From the NCBI RefSeq assembly GCF_011386835.1, contig NC_088792.1, forward strand, positions 235,420,394 to 235,484,393: DNA of 64,000 nt. Direction: 5' to 3'. Below the pieces are notes generated by a model, which worked only from the letters and a program-made list of their open reading frames with translations, ran no database searches and was not told the origin of the DNA. Each line of letters begins with the position of its first letter. Within the stretch, counting starts at the first letter, position 1. Position numbers and translations under genes: made by a program. Origin of the DNA: Chrysemys picta bellii. Lineage: Eukaryota > Chordata > Testudines > Emydidae. Positions 24,151 through 36,529 of the stretch are shown piece by piece.

Positions 24151-24514
24151 AAGAAGAACAGGAGTACTTGTGGCACCTTAGAGACTAACAAATTTATTAG
24201 AGCATAAGCTTTCGTGGACTACAGCCCACTTCTTCGGATGCATATAGAATGGAACATATATTGAGGAGATATATATACACACATACAGACAGTACTCGGC
24301 TAGCTTGATTATCACTTCAAAAAAAATTTTTTTCTCTTAATTAATTGGCCTCTCAGAGTTGGTAAGACAACTCCCACCTGTTTATGCTCTCTGTATGTGT
24401 GTATATATATCTCCTCAATATATGTTCCATTCTAAATTTGTTAGTCTCTAAGGTGCCACAAGTACTCCTGTTCTTTTTGCGGATACAGACTAACACGGCT
24501 GTTACTCTGAAACC
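24151..24514 (-). mobile_element. Fold-back retroposed repeat, possibly Penelope-like, with 14-bp TSD
   Basis: It is flanked by TATGATTTTATAAA at 24137-24150 and 24515-24528. The left arm (AAAAAGAAGAACAGGAGTAC onward) is mirrored by the right arm (GTACTCCTGTTCTTTTT), and the inner words GAATGGAACATATATTGAGG and CCTCAATATATGTTCCATTC also face each other. Only the right arm carries the terminal CGGATACAGACTAACACGGC. Only the left arm carries the hammerhead-like stretch at 24200-24243. The wording is that of a repeat very common in turtles and crocodilians. I believe it derives from Penelope-like retroelement terminal repeats, but a SINE is an alternative. It is inserted in the solo LTR. Confidence 0.6.
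24200..24243 (-). ncRNA. Hammerhead-ribozyme-like motif, degenerate
   Basis: The minus strand reads GCATCCGAAGA, a stem GTGGGCTGTAGTCCAC, then GAAA, then GCTTATGC and TC. This matches the hammerhead order: core box 1, stem II, GAAA, a two-pair stem III with a 4-nt loop, then the UH cleavage position. U4 of CUGANGA is C here, and one extra A precedes stem II, so activity is doubtful. It is better preserved at 40348-40390. Confidence 0.4.
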
Positions 24515-25651
24515 TATGATTTTATAAATATTTGATAATGAGTGAATATAATGTAACTGGAATATGCTTCATGCAAAAGGTCTCTTGTAAGGTATCATTA
24601 CAAAGCTTATTGTCTACTGAGTGTGGTCATCCTATTTGTATAAAGGTATCACTCTTGTATCTGAAATTAGAAATATGAAATATAACTCTGAGGGCCTATT
24701 GTAATTATAAAAAGTGTGGGCCATTAATGGTGGTTTGGAATCTTAATGGCTCCTATCAACCAGGACAATAGACTGGATGGCTCTGTTTGCAGGCAAGCCT
24801 CCCTGTGAGTCAGGCTGGGAGGAATGAAGGCTTGGGGTCTTACAGTGACATGTGATCATGTCACATGAACTGGAATCCATCTTTAACCTGGGGCTTTTCC
24901 AGTGAGGGGGTGGTGGAAACCCAGAGGGACAAAGGGTTCCCGCCTTATGCAAAAGATATATAAAGGGGTGGAACAGAACAAAGGGGGGAGGAGCCATCAT
25001 GAAGAATCCCCTAGCTATCACCTAAGCTGCAACAAGAGCTCTACCAGGGGAAAGAATTGTGCCCAGGCCTGGAAGGTGTCCAGTCTGAGAAAAAGCTTAC
25101 TGAAGCATCTCTGAGGGTGAGATTATCTGTATTCAGTTTGATTAGACATAGATTTGCGCATTTTATTTTATTTTGCTTGGTGACTTACTTTGTTCTGTCT
25201 GTTACTACTTGGAACCACTTAAATCCTACTTTCTGTATTTAATAAAATCACTTTTTACTTATTAACTCAGAGTATGTATTAATACCTGGGGGAGCAAACA
25301 GCCGTGCATCTCTCTCTATCAGTGTGATAGAGGGCGAACAATTCATGAGTTTACCCTGTATAAGCTTTATAAAATGTAAAACAGATTTATTTGGGTTTAG
25401 ACCCCATTGGGAGTTGGGCATCTGAGTGTTAAAGACAGGAACACTTCTGTAAGCTGCTTTCAGGTAAACCTGCAGTTTTGCGGCAAGTAATTCAGACCCT
25501 GGGTCTTTGTTGGAGCAGACGGGAGTGTCTGGCTCAGCAAGACAGGGTGCTGGGACTCCGAGCTGTCAGGGAAGGCAGGGGTAGAAGTAGTCTTGGCACA
25601 TCATGTGGCAGCTCCCAGGGGGGTTTCTGTGATCCAACCCGTCACATTGTG

Positions 25652-26681
25652 CTCAATGACTTTATGCAATTTCTGTTTCAAAATTATGACCATTGCCATT
25701 TTAACTGTGACAAATTCAGAGTAATGAAGATAAGTACGTGTGTAAATGTTAACAAGATCAAAGACTAAATTATTAACAGGCATCTCCATGCTATTTCACT
25801 TCTAAGCTGACAGCCACCACTGCAGACTTAGCCCTGACCCTGCAAAGCCTCACACACATACTTAACTGTAATAGTGAAACTGCTTATATGCCCATAGTAA
25901 ATAAAATATTTCAGATGAGGTGTACACTCCTGAAAACAGAGAATTTTAAAATCTGGACAAAACCTTAGCTAATGACAAAGACTGAACTACTATACATTCA
26001 AATTGTTTTAAGCCACTCCATCACAATAAATAGTTTTTTGTAAAGAAAAATGAACTAATCTTATTTATTTCCTCCATCTCCTTCTTTTCTAACACCATCA
26101 AGATATGAGGGGGAGTATTCGTATCTCACATAACTCTAGTTAGCAAGAATAAAACCTTTACGCTAGAAATACTCGGACGTTATAACACTAGAAATGTATA
26201 ACTGCCTTTAAAAAAAAGTTCAAAATACCTGCAATGAAAAAACAAAGTCTTTGGAGTCTCCTGGTATAAGCTGCTGATTGACTACTGCTTCAATAGGTGT
26301 TGAACATCCAGAGTATCTCACAGTAGGCAATCAGCATCCAGCAGGATTGGACCCATAGTTTGTATGTCCTTAGAATACACACACAGGAGAAATTCCCCCG
26401 TTCAATATTCTTGAGGACTGGCAAGTGGCCATTTTTCCTTCCAAATACAGGAAACTGGATAAGTAGGCTAGATTTATCCCCAGTGTAACATTTTTGAAGG
26501 CAATAAATGAATGGATTTGTCTCAGTGACTTTAAAATAGTTTAAAGATTTTCTCCACAGTGACTATTAAAGTGATAAAATGGGGGAACCACCCCTATATT
26601 TCTGAAATTTCTCTACTTCCAAGATTTTAATACATGAGCTCCAGTGTTTTCTCTTTGTTTAATATGTTCTGAGATACTTAT
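25652..26681. other. Non-coding gap, nothing recognised
   Basis: AT-rich sequence with no exon, LINE tail or inverted repeat that I can follow. Confidence 0.5.
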
Positions 26682-26936
26682 CATAGAATCATAGAATAGC
26701 AGAGTTGGAAGGGACCTCAAGAGGTCATCTAGTCCAACCCCCTGCTCAAAGCAGGACCAATTCCCAGCTAAATCATCCCAGCCAGGGCTTTGTCAAGCCG
26801 GGCCTTAAAAACCTCCAAGGAAGGAGACTCCACCACCTCCCTAGGTAACGCATTCCAGTGTTTCACCACCCTCCTAGTGAAATAGTTTTTCCTGATAAAA
26901 ATAGTTTTTCCTGATACTTTTCCTGATACTTTTGCT
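26682..26936 (-). mobile_element. CR1 LINE 3' fragment
   Basis: It begins with the reversed tail CATAGAATCATAGAATAGC and continues with TCAAGAGGTCATCTAGTCC, CAGCTAAATCATCCCAGCC and the complement of the C-terminal ORF2 codons (about 26768-26890, ending [15 protein letters not shown]). Near 26885-26930 the phrase TAGTTTTTCCTGAT is repeated three times, a local slippage. Confidence 0.88.
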
Positions 26937-27729
26937 TTATGCCACGATCCCCAAGTTATACCGGTGTTTGTTAAAACAATTTTATTATTATTCATTGGTA
27001 ATGAATAATCACTTTTTAGATGTGTATCTCGTCTTTCTGTGACTTTTGTTGTAGCAGGGATTGGTCTACAATGCTTAACTGTTGAGCAGCTTTGTATGTA
27101 TATGATGATTTTGTAATCCTGTCCATTTATTTTTTGAGTAATTGCTATGACAGTAATTATGTCAAAAAGACACCAATAAAAATAAATTGGAAAGCACATT
27201 CTGAGTCAGGATAGAATTTAGGTTGAGGGAGGTCATGTTTAACTAACTTGCTAGATTACTTTATAGATCCTACAGTCATGATAAAAGAAAGGCAGGATAC
27301 ATAAAACAGATTTTCAGAAAGCTTTTGACACCTTCCATATATCAAGAGATTAATGGCAACAAAGAGTCTGAGAACAGGAAGCAGAACAGTGCACTAGACA
27401 AAAGGAAACAAAAAGATAGCTACAAATGGAAGTTTTACGAGTTGAAAATGGGGTTATGAATCCAGGCTCAGTTTTAAAATTTCAGTAACAATTATTAAAC
27501 AATTAAATTATTTGGCCAAGATATTGAAAACAAAAATTTCCAAATCTGTAGATAATATTGAAATTAGAATCTGAGTAAAAAATAATTTGCAATTCAACTA
27601 GAATAAAAGGGAATGGCATAATTTGAGTGAGTAAGTAGATTGAAAATGCTAAAAAATTTAACATAATTAGTTCGGAAACAAAGAATGAAGAAGCTAGGGA
27701 ATCTGTGCTAAATAGAACAGCCATTCTAC
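26937..27729. other. Non-coding gap, nothing recognised
   Basis: AT-rich; no exon or repeat family is identified. Confidence 0.45.
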
Positions 27730-27850
27730 ACATTCATTCATAGAGTTGTAGATTATAAAGCCAGAAGGGACCATTGTGATGATCCAGCTTGACCTCCTGT
27801 ATAACACAGGCCATAGAACTTCTCTGAACTAATTTATTTTGGAATTAGAG
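27730..27850 (-). mobile_element. Older CR1-like 3' fragment
   Basis: The words AAGCCAGAAGGGACCATTGT, TGACCTCCTGTATAACACAG and GGCCATAGAACTTC belong to a divergent CR1 subfamily tail read on the minus strand. No ORF is present. Confidence 0.65.
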
Positions 27851-28116
27851 CGTATCTTTTAGAAAAGCATCTGGAGATGAAAGGATCAGGAAATGAATTT
27901 CAGAGTTATAACAAAAAAATTCATGAAACTCTCAGCCAGGAATACAGCTACAATAAAAGAAGGCAAGCAGAAACTGATTGTATTATCTGAAGAATGATCA
28001 ATAAGAAAAAGTCTGGTTCCTGTTTTATTGGATAAACCCTTGTTAGACCCCCAAATAGAATTGTGTGTATATAACTGTTTACTGTTCCATACAAATTGAT
28101 TCTTTTGAGAGGGAGC

Positions 28117-28260
28117 ATCATAGATTTTTAATGCCAAAAGGGACCATTATTATAATTTAGTCTGCTATCTTGCATAATACAGGCCACAGAATTTCACCTA
28201 CTAATTCCTGCATCAAACAAATCTTGTTAAGTCAGAGCATCTCTCTTATCACAGTCTCAA
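28117..28260 (-). mobile_element. Older CR1-like 3' fragment
   Basis: It carries the same subfamily wording as at 27730 (ATGCCAAAAGGGACCATTAT, then ATAATACAGGCCACAGAA), more diverged. It is probably an independent old insertion. Confidence 0.55.
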
Positions 28261-29153
28261 GAAAATCAGTTATGGAAAGGCTTAATGAGTTTGAATGATT
28301 TCCATTTGAAAAGACAAGAGAAACTACTCACACTATTGAACAGTGTCAAAAATTAGGATACAGCCCAAGAGCTAGGATTAAAAAGGGAATTATTCTTATG
28401 CTACCAGTATTTAATGCAGAGGATACTAATAAACACAGAATGAGTTTCCAAAATGACTAAAGGCAATTTAAGCAAAAGTTATAGAATAGAGTTTGGTTGA
28501 CTTATAGAGGAAACTGAGGCAAGGTGACGGTGAATAAAAAGGAAAGTTGAATGGAGATCAACCCAAAATGGGTAGTCTTGCTAGGCCAGACTGCCTCTCT
28601 TTTTTGTTAAAGGGTTATATTTTTCTGACATGGAATATTCCCTGATGTTCCCATAAACATTAATTTATGGAACTATATGCACATACATTTCACAGATTCA
28701 CTCTACCCTACTTCTCAAAATGTTTATCAACCACCTCCTCTAGCCTCTTAATCCTTTATAACCATCTCTCCATCCCATGTCCACTGTCTTAAACAATTAG
28801 GACAGCACACAGTCAATATAATCTGTGCTTTTCATATATGAATGTCCTTCAAGACAAGTCACTACTGGTCTTTCCTACCTTAAAACTTCCTTGTTTAGTT
28901 ATGATTGACATGCAAGTATTTTCTGATGCTCTGCTACGTGTTTGCTCTTTTATCACTTGATTGCTTCAGGATGACAAAAGCTGATTACAGAAAGTACAGG
29001 TGGAGAATACCCTTCAAGGACTATCAAGGAGCATTTGTACATCAATCTAGGTATATATCCGGCCCTCATTACCAATTTCTTTTTCTTAATTTCATCCTGT
29101 AACTTCAATTACACACGGTACCAGCCTCAACAATCTTTCTCAAATCACATTTA
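28261..29153. other. Non-coding gap, nothing recognised
   Basis: AT-rich. The 65-codon frame at 28905-29102 shows no known domain. Confidence 0.45.
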
Positions 29154-29363
29154 GGGCTTGTCTGCACTTACAGTGCTGCAATGGTGCAGCTGCAGCGCTT
29201 AGTGAAAATGCTACCTACGCCAACAGGAGAGCTTCTCCCGTCGGCATAGGTACTCCACCTTCCCGAGAGGTGGTAGCTATGATGATGGGAGCAGCTCTTC
29301 TATCAATATAGTGCTGTCTACACCAGGAGTTTGGTCAGTATAACTGTGTCACTCACGGTGTGT
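29154..29363. mobile_element. Harbinger-type MITE, right end missing
   Basis: It begins GGGCTTGTCTGCACTTACAG after a TTA (29151-29153), as expected for Harbinger. The interior has inverse pairs such as GGAGAGCTTCTCCCGTCGGC, itself a hairpin, and CCTACGCC/GGCATAGG. It stops near the start of the next element, without a matching right terminus. Confidence 0.6.
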
Positions 29364-29365
29364 CC

Positions 29366-30200
29366 TGATTCACAAAGAAACTTAGGTATGGTGACATTCA
29401 ACATCACCATGTATAACTTCTAGGTACTCCGAAAATCACTAGGATTCACAAAGCCTGAGTTAGGCACCTAGATCCCTATACAATGAATGTACAGAGAGAT
29501 GGGTGCCTCAAAAACAGGATTCATGAAAGCCAGCATGCTAGACAACGCCTCCCGTAACTTAGCCAATGGGAGGTGCCATGCCAAGAGGTGTGCTAAGACC
29601 TGTCCCTCTCTTTTGGATAGGCACCTAAGTCTGGGCTGCAGGGAGGCTCCTCCTTCTGCATGGGATTCTCAGCTGCAAACCCTCTCCTGGCATTAGGGGG
29701 ACTTGAACTGGGGGGAAGGGAGCGTTGCTAATAAATAGATGTTTAGAGCACAACTGTGCAAGTGTGTCTTCTGCATTCCAGGTGTGTTCTCCAATGACTG
29801 GCCTGAAAGTTATGAAGGAGTTCCTCCTCCTCGCCCTGGCATTTTGTGTAAGCTTCCCCAGAAAGGCCCAGTCTGGTAGGTGAGCTCTGAGCATGCTTAC
29901 CAGATCGGGTACTGCAGGTGAGTTAGGCAACTGAAAGCCTGTCCTCCCCTGGTTCATGCATTCTCTGGGGCTCAGGCCTCCGGATGCCTGGCATGGGGCT
30001 GCAGCACGCATGCGCAGAGGCAGACACATAGGCACTTTGGCTTCTCAATTTTTGCAATAAAATCTCCCTATCTATTTTAGGTGCCTACAGGATTCAGGGG
30101 CAACTGAGCAGGGGTTCTGTGAATCCCAGTGGGACATGATTCTGGGATTAAGGCACCTAAAGTGCTAATTAGGCACCCAAGTTCTTTTGTGAATCTAGTC
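29366..30200. mobile_element. DNA element with GATTCACAAA terminal inverted repeats
   Basis: The left end GATTCACAAAGAAACTTAGG and the reverse-complemented right end GATTCACAAAAGAACTTGGG are inverted repeats. A second layer repeats the words (GGATTCACAAAGCC at about 29453, TGTGAATCCCAGTG at about 30117) together with TTAGGCACCTA-type motifs, so subterminal repeats are present. There is no transposase; the superfamily is not determined. The frames inside (for example 29625-30035) have no known domain. Confidence 0.55.
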
Positions 30201-30205
30201 CTTAG

Positions 30206-30702
30206 GGTGTTATAAGTCAAAACCAACACCTTAAATTTTATCTGGAAACCTACAGTAAAGAAGAACAAATCACTAAGCAAAAGTGTATCATGCTTATGGA
30301 AAGATATTCCACTTTATAAGCAGGCCACCACATTCTTCACCAGCTTAATTTTCAAGATGGCATATAAAAGTGAAACCCCATATGTACAATGGAATGCAAT
30401 GATATAATTTAGTAGTAGTTCTATAGTTTAAGTGCAAGCGTGCAAGACTGACAGTATATTTGTGAAGTGTGCAAGTAATACTTCTCTCAAGTTATGGGGG
30501 CAAATTCTACTCTCAGGTTCACATATGCAACTTCATTAAAGTCAGTCAAATGCACATATGAAACAGAGCTGAATATTGCCCATTGAAGACAACAATTTGA
30601 ACTCAAACTTTTAAGAGCCTCTGTCAATATAATTTACTGCAAACAATACATTTTTGTTGCTACACATGAAGTGGCAAAAGTATGCATTTTGCAATTACAT
30701 AC
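30206..30702 (-). other. JPH1: JPH1 intron 2, donor-proximal part
   Basis: Intronic sequence directly downstream of exon 2 in the direction of transcription. It opens with the donor GTATGT at 30702-30697. No further JPH1 exon is recognised from here to position 1. Confidence 0.6.
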
Positions 30703-31459
30703 CTTGAAGATGCAATTTCCACTTTGGTTCTTGCCATAGCAGCTGCCCTTTGTGCACCCTCTATGGCTCTATCCACTTTTTCTTTAGTTTTGGTGTTTCT
30801 TATTGGTATAAGTTGCTTTCTTATTCCACGGACCAAAACATTGTTTTTATATTTTCCCTCTTCCTTTGTGCCATCTGGAAATATGGTGCATCCATATCCA
30901 TGCCTTTTATTATTTAGCCATTCTCCTTCATATTTCATACCATTTGAACGCTCACTAATACCAAAACCATTGCGCTTGTCATTCTTCCACTCTCCCATGT
31001 ACGTTTCTGTTGTGGTGGCATCAACATGGTCTTCCATAGGGCAATAATCACAGTCACCATCTCCAAAACTAATCGTAGAGTTGGCATCACTAGAACTAAT
31101 TCTGCTCATAGCAGCATCACTCCTGACAGAGCTACGTTTGCTAGATATTGATGATTTAGATTCAGATTTTCTAAGTTTTATACTACCAAGAAGGGATCCT
31201 CTTCTGAACAAGCCTCCTCTTTTCTTACTACTCATGGCTTCCGGTTCACTGTGAAAATTCAAAACAAACCCACCTCTTGTTCCAGCTGGGCTGTCTGAAG
31301 TAATGTCATGCAGAACCGTGCCATTGCTCTGCTCACTACGAAGTGAGACTAGAGATGTTCGGAGGGGTGAACGGATCACAGTTGCCATGCCATAAGGTAC
31401 ACTTTGACGTACACCATATCCGTGCCGCATCCCTCCTGTCCACTGTCCCTGGTATGTAC
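30703..31459 (-). CDS. JPH1: Junctophilin-1, exon 2
   Basis: Junctophilin-1 ties the plasma membrane or T-tubule to the sarcoplasmic reticulum in skeletal muscle; N-terminal MORN motifs bind the surface membrane and a C-terminal helix anchors in the reticulum. This 757-bp exon continues the MORN array ([20 protein letters not shown]) and then covers the joining region with a basic, serine-rich stretch ([15 protein letters not shown]). It then holds the last two MORN motifs ([28 protein letters not shown]) and the start of the long alpha-helix ([11 protein letters not shown] through [12 protein letters not shown]). The acceptor is TTTTAAAAG at 31460 and the donor is AAG|GTATGT at 30703/30702. 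Phase fits exon 1: 1 base is carried in and 2 carried out. The frame is intact; the 17 or so residues read beyond the donor are intronic. Exon 3 onward is outside the window or unrecognised. Confidence 0.97.
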
Positions 31460-34400
31460 CTTTTAAAAGAATAACCAACGGAAACAACATTTAAGAAGCA
31501 ATTCAATTACAGAGGAACTGATGCCATCACTATAATAGTATACCTACTGCCAGTTATTTTATCAAATATTTTTGGCAAAATTTCATCAGAAAAGGCAACA
31601 CATGTTACATGATAAAAAGAATCCTAGAATAGAAAAATATTTTTCTAACTTTTTAAAAATTATTCTGCTGTTTAATAAAAATTTAGTATTTGAAATGCTA
31701 CCCAGTACTGAGACAACTAAAAATCCAGTAGTGTCCAGTCTGATTTTAATTTGGGTCTCTCAACAAAAAGGCACTCCTAATGTTTTTTTGCACAATGACC
31801 CCTTGCACACTAGTGTCAAAATATATTTTAACAGAAAAAAAAAACATTTAATTTTGCTGAGATGCCAGGAATGAAACCGTAGTATATTACCTTTGCCTCT
31901 TCTTACTCCTTGTGAAATTTTGGCATTTACATTTTTTGCTGCCAACATATATTTCGCTATCATGAATACTGAATAGCTGTGTTCTCTATAAGATCAATAA
32001 CTTCCCTGTAGGTTGTATTTCATTTCAGACCTTTATTCTATTTGTAGCAACAGAAATACTGTATTATGAGACATCCACAAAGAACCCAGAAAAAAAGCAT
32101 ACATCTTATCCTGCAGTCTGATCATATGCAAAAGTCCCAGTGAAATCAGTGGGAGATCTGCTTAAAAAACAACCGAGTTCAGGTCCAAAGACAACACGTT
32201 CAAGGCCTCTATCAGCCATAATGAAATTTAGAACAATGATGACCGACAAGACACGGAAAATAGTTTTGCTTGTAAATTCTGTTTTTATATTCAATTAAAT
32301 AATTGCATTACTAAATTTGTGACGAGGCTATCAGAACTAAGGCAGAAACTTCAAGTTTCTCTCACTATTCACTTAAATATGAAAAGAATTTGAAGTTACC
32401 TCTTATTTGTGCTCATTTGTATGTAGTGAGGACAGGCCAATGGCAGAACAGCAGAGAATTAAGGGATACCATTTTAGCTGTACCTGAATATGTTATGTCA
32501 CAGTCTTAACACTGATTTTTTTTTAAATGGAAACAGAAAAGGGAGTTGCATAACATTTGAAAAGAGGCAGTAACAGATATCGGTGTGATTGAAGTTGTAT
32601 TGTCTGGGGTTAAAAAAGTGATTTCAGGTTACTCCCTGGTATATGGTTGTCTCCTTAAGAACATAGGAACTACCATACTGGGTCAAGACCAGTGGTTCAC
32701 CTAGTTCAATATCCTGCATCTGACGATAGCCAATACCAGATGTGTTAGAGGAAAGTGCAAGAAACCCCACAATAGGCAGATTTGTCCCCCAAGAAGTTCT
32801 TGTCCTAATCCTTAAAAGTTAGAGATTGATTTAAACCCTGAAACATGAGGTTCTATCTCACTCTCTCCTCCCTCCACCCACTGCCCAAAACACTAGCATA
32901 CACAACTCTGGATATTCTTAGAAAAGTACTAATAAGAAACTTTTAAAATATCCTTGTTTGGTTTTAGTCTGTTAACAATTTAATGTGTTATACAGCTCTT
33001 TAGAGAAATATATTTGACATTTTGAAGTCAGAGATTTTCTGTAAATGTTTGCATTTGTCAAATGCCTCAAATTTTAACATCACTTAAAGTTTAATTTGAG
33101 TAATTGTTTGAAATTAAATCTCAGTGTTATGTACATAGTCCAGTTTGGTTATGCATCTGTGTGAAAATTACTCATCAATATACAATATTATTACCATTTA
33201 CCACTTATCATACCTGTCTGAACACACTAATTTAAAAGCATCAGTTTATAAGCTTTGTCACAAAGATTTTTTTAATCAATTTATATTTCATATAATGTTA
33301 AATAAGCTCAACAATGTAACTATTTAGTGTTAAAATATTCTAGCAAGTGAAGGTTTTCCTTTCTAACAGATGGCTGCTGACATCAACAGTAAGCAACTTT
33401 CTTAGATTCTCTCTTCCTCTCTGTATCCTAGATACCTGCTGAAGCACTGGTTTTTAAGGCTGCTGAATCTAGAAACATGGTTATTTAGAAACACTCAACA
33501 TATGGAGCAGGGCAAATAAAAAACATGAGCATAATACATGGATGTGGTCTGTAAATAGTTTTAAAAGTACAGGCATTTTTCTTGACACTTGTTACTTTAA
33601 TAAATATTTTTCCTGGAAATAAATGTATGAATATTCTAGCATAACTGAAGCTATATTTTGCCCCCCACTTCCATCCATGTGATTACAAAAGGTGTACCTT
33701 TAGAACCCCGAGGTGAGAATCTGTCTACAGATGTTTTGCTGCTACATATATCAACTGTCTAATTTGTTATGCCAGTAATAACTGTTCCGTTACTTTAAAA
33801 TAAATACACTTGACTCTCATTTAGACTAGGCCCCATTACATCATGTTGGCATTCCACCACATGGCCTCTTTATATTGCCAGAACAGTGTAGATCAGAATC
33901 AGGTCCACTCTATTTAAATTTAAAAAGTTATCATAAATATCAAAGCTAGGATCGTCTGCAATTTTTTTTGATCATACAATATTTTTGTTTTGAAAAGTGA
34001 ACACAGAAGATCAAAAACATATAACTCAATTATGACGTATGTTTTTCACTTCTTTGTAGGAGAAAATGGAAATGGTTATGATTTGCCCCGGAGAGCATTA
34101 AAACCAGGACAATTAATTTACTCTTATGTGCTTATCAGACTCTTCTTTCTACTGGGACAAGGAAATCAAGGCCAGCTCCTTATTAAAAAAAGAAAAGAAA
34201 AATTAGCTAACGAAGAAGTGGAATATTCTATAAATCAAACATGGGGGGGTGGGGAGGGAGAGAACAAACAAACACCATGCCATGGATATTTCATCTGATT
34301 TTGTGTGTGTAGTTTTGCAGTGCAACAATTCTCAAGGACTCAGATATTTGGTTGTAATTAGGCATTAATCAGAAAGGTATCACTCTTTATTATTACTAGG

Positions 34401-35509
34401 CGGTATCATGTAGAAAAGTGTCCACTCTTGCATTAAGTTTTCCAGTTATATTCAAAATATTTTCCATTTAAAATGTATGCTGAAAGCATACATATACATA
34501 AATGTGGAAACAATAGTGTTACATAAATTATAGTTGCATCTATTATTTCCAAAGTGAAAATTTAAGAAGTTGTTAGAGGAATATGATTATCCATAATAAT
34601 ACTGTAATATAATGAAAGGCTAACATATTCAATAAACAACATGATCTACAAAAAACATATAACAGAAAGCTTTTGGTTCCTGTACTATGCACACTCATTC
34701 ATGCAAGAAACTACATGCCTTTTTTCATGTTCATTTTAACTATAACTGATAGTTCTAATTAGTGCCATTGATAGTGGCTTTAAGGCTACCACTGTAATTA
34801 CCAAGTGATTTAAAAACTGCATGTGCTTCTCAAAGAAACGAACTACAACTGGGCCACACAGCGAAATAGTTGAATTCAGTACAGTTAAATTCACTAACGG
34901 TTTTGGATGGCCTGAAATTGCATTTGTCAGCAAATAACTATTGATCTAAAAAGTTTACCTAGCTCTAATTAAAACCTAAATTTATAACCTTTTCCATGGA
35001 GATTTAGTTGAACGTCAGTTTAAAAAGCACATACACACAATGGACTGTATTACGCTGTGGTGCAGATGAAAATCAAAGGAAGTTTTGTATGCAGAGAGAG
35101 AGCAGAAAAAGTTTGCTTGTTGCCAGTGTTTGTTATTTCTATACTTATATGTACATGCCTCTCACACTAACACACTTTAAGAGAAAATTATTGTGGAAAC
35201 TATTTCTGTTTAGATTCTTTTTTTAAAATCACTACAATCTAAGTATCAGTACATACATAAAGTTATTTCATTATGCTAGTGTTCTCCAGGACAGCAAACA
35301 ATGGCCCGTAATTACAAGCTACTTTAAAAACAATAACAAGCCAGAAAAACTAGCAACACACAAGCTGACTCAGCATAAAATAAGCCCAATTTCTGCTTAT
35401 TTTGAGCAGCTTTGGTATATGCTCAGTTTGTTTGTAGTAACAATTCAGATTTTTTTCTGAATAGTTTTCTGCAGTTTCTCATTTGCTGTGTTGTTTGTAA
35501 TGCCTGAAA

Positions 35510-35665
35510 ACTAAGGCCCTGACTCTGCAGACACCTAAGCATATGTGTAACTTAACTCACATGAGTAGTCCCATTAAAATCCACAGGAATGCACATGCTC
35601 AAATATACTGACATGTTCTTAAGTGTTTGCAGAATTGGGGCCTTAGTAATAGATTTACATTAATA
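35510..35665. repeat. Palindromic MITE-like repeat in JPH1 intron 1
   Basis: The outer arms GGCCCTGACTCTGCAGACAC and the complement of TGTTTGCAGAATTGGGGCC pair over about 18 bases. Inner words CACATGAGTAGTCCCATT and TGCACATGCTCAAATATA are weakly symmetric. A related copy is at 40905-41050. The superfamily is unassigned. Confidence 0.6.
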
Positions 35666-36529
35666 GAACAAAAATTCTTAAGATAGGATAGTGTGGATTT
35701 TTTTATAAAGCTACTGACTTCCAAACTATCTATGAAGACAATTGTCTTCTGAATTACATTCTACTTCATTAAGGGGGAGAAGGGGGACATGGATTCCCAC
35801 AATTACCCTAAAAAAGAACAGTGTATGTTAATTATTGAGAAACCTATTTCTAACAATAACGAGCATGCTAATTTACTTTAAAAATATGGCTACAATGAAT
35901 TATACTTGCCATCAGCCCTTCTTAAACTTCTAATCCACCAGAAAACAAACAAACAAAAGAATCCTACAGTGTAGTGAAAGTGAACTAAAACTAGAATTAA
36001 ATAAATAAAAAACATGCACGTACCCTCCAGGCAGAGACCAAGCATGAAAACTTTCAGCCCCAAGAGATCACTATGAGCATGTGAAACCACGTTGTTTTTT
36101 TAAAATCCCAATATAAAATTAACTATAAAAATCGATCTGTTTTATAAAGCAATGTATTTTAACTTTTTTATAAAATTTATTTTATGGTCTCACTAAATTT
36201 TGGAATAAAAAGCTTCATTTGTAAGTGTGGGGCTCTACTCCCCCTTAGCACCTGGGCATCCATTCTTTGATGCATCTCTTCCGGGTTTGCCCACAAGTCG
36301 CTAATCAAACTTCATGTAGAAACTGATACACAGCATTACTTAAGAGGCCTGAACCAAAGATTTGTTTTTAAGTCACAAGGAAGGCAGATTTTATATATTA
36401 TCTATTGTTTTGCTAACTTATACTTCTTGCACAGCACTAACACACTTTCACACAAATTTGAACTTGCAAAATGTACATGATAAATGTTAAACTAAATAAC
36501 ATTTCTAAAAGATTTCAGCTCTAAAAAAT

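Larger units (their letters stand above)
24120..25646 (+). mobile_element. Solo LTR with 5-bp TSD and a nested fold-back repeat
   Basis: The LTR starts TGTGACGTTGCAGTC and ends CCAACCCGTCACA, flanked by TTGTG at 24115-24119 and 25647-25651. A TATA-like GATATATAAAGGGG at about 24955-24968 and AATAAAATCAC near 25240 give the expected U3-R-U5 order on the plus strand. There is no coding region and no partner LTR. The nested repeat at 24151-24514 splits its first 30 bp from the rest; the LTR alone is about 1.15 kb. Several 60-96 codon frames inside are not genes. Confidence 0.82.

Noticed and set aside
1..30702. JPH1 exon 3 (continuation of the helix region)
   Set aside because: No minus-strand frame with the expected Ala/Arg-rich helix after a splice acceptor was seen, although short exons could be missed by eye.
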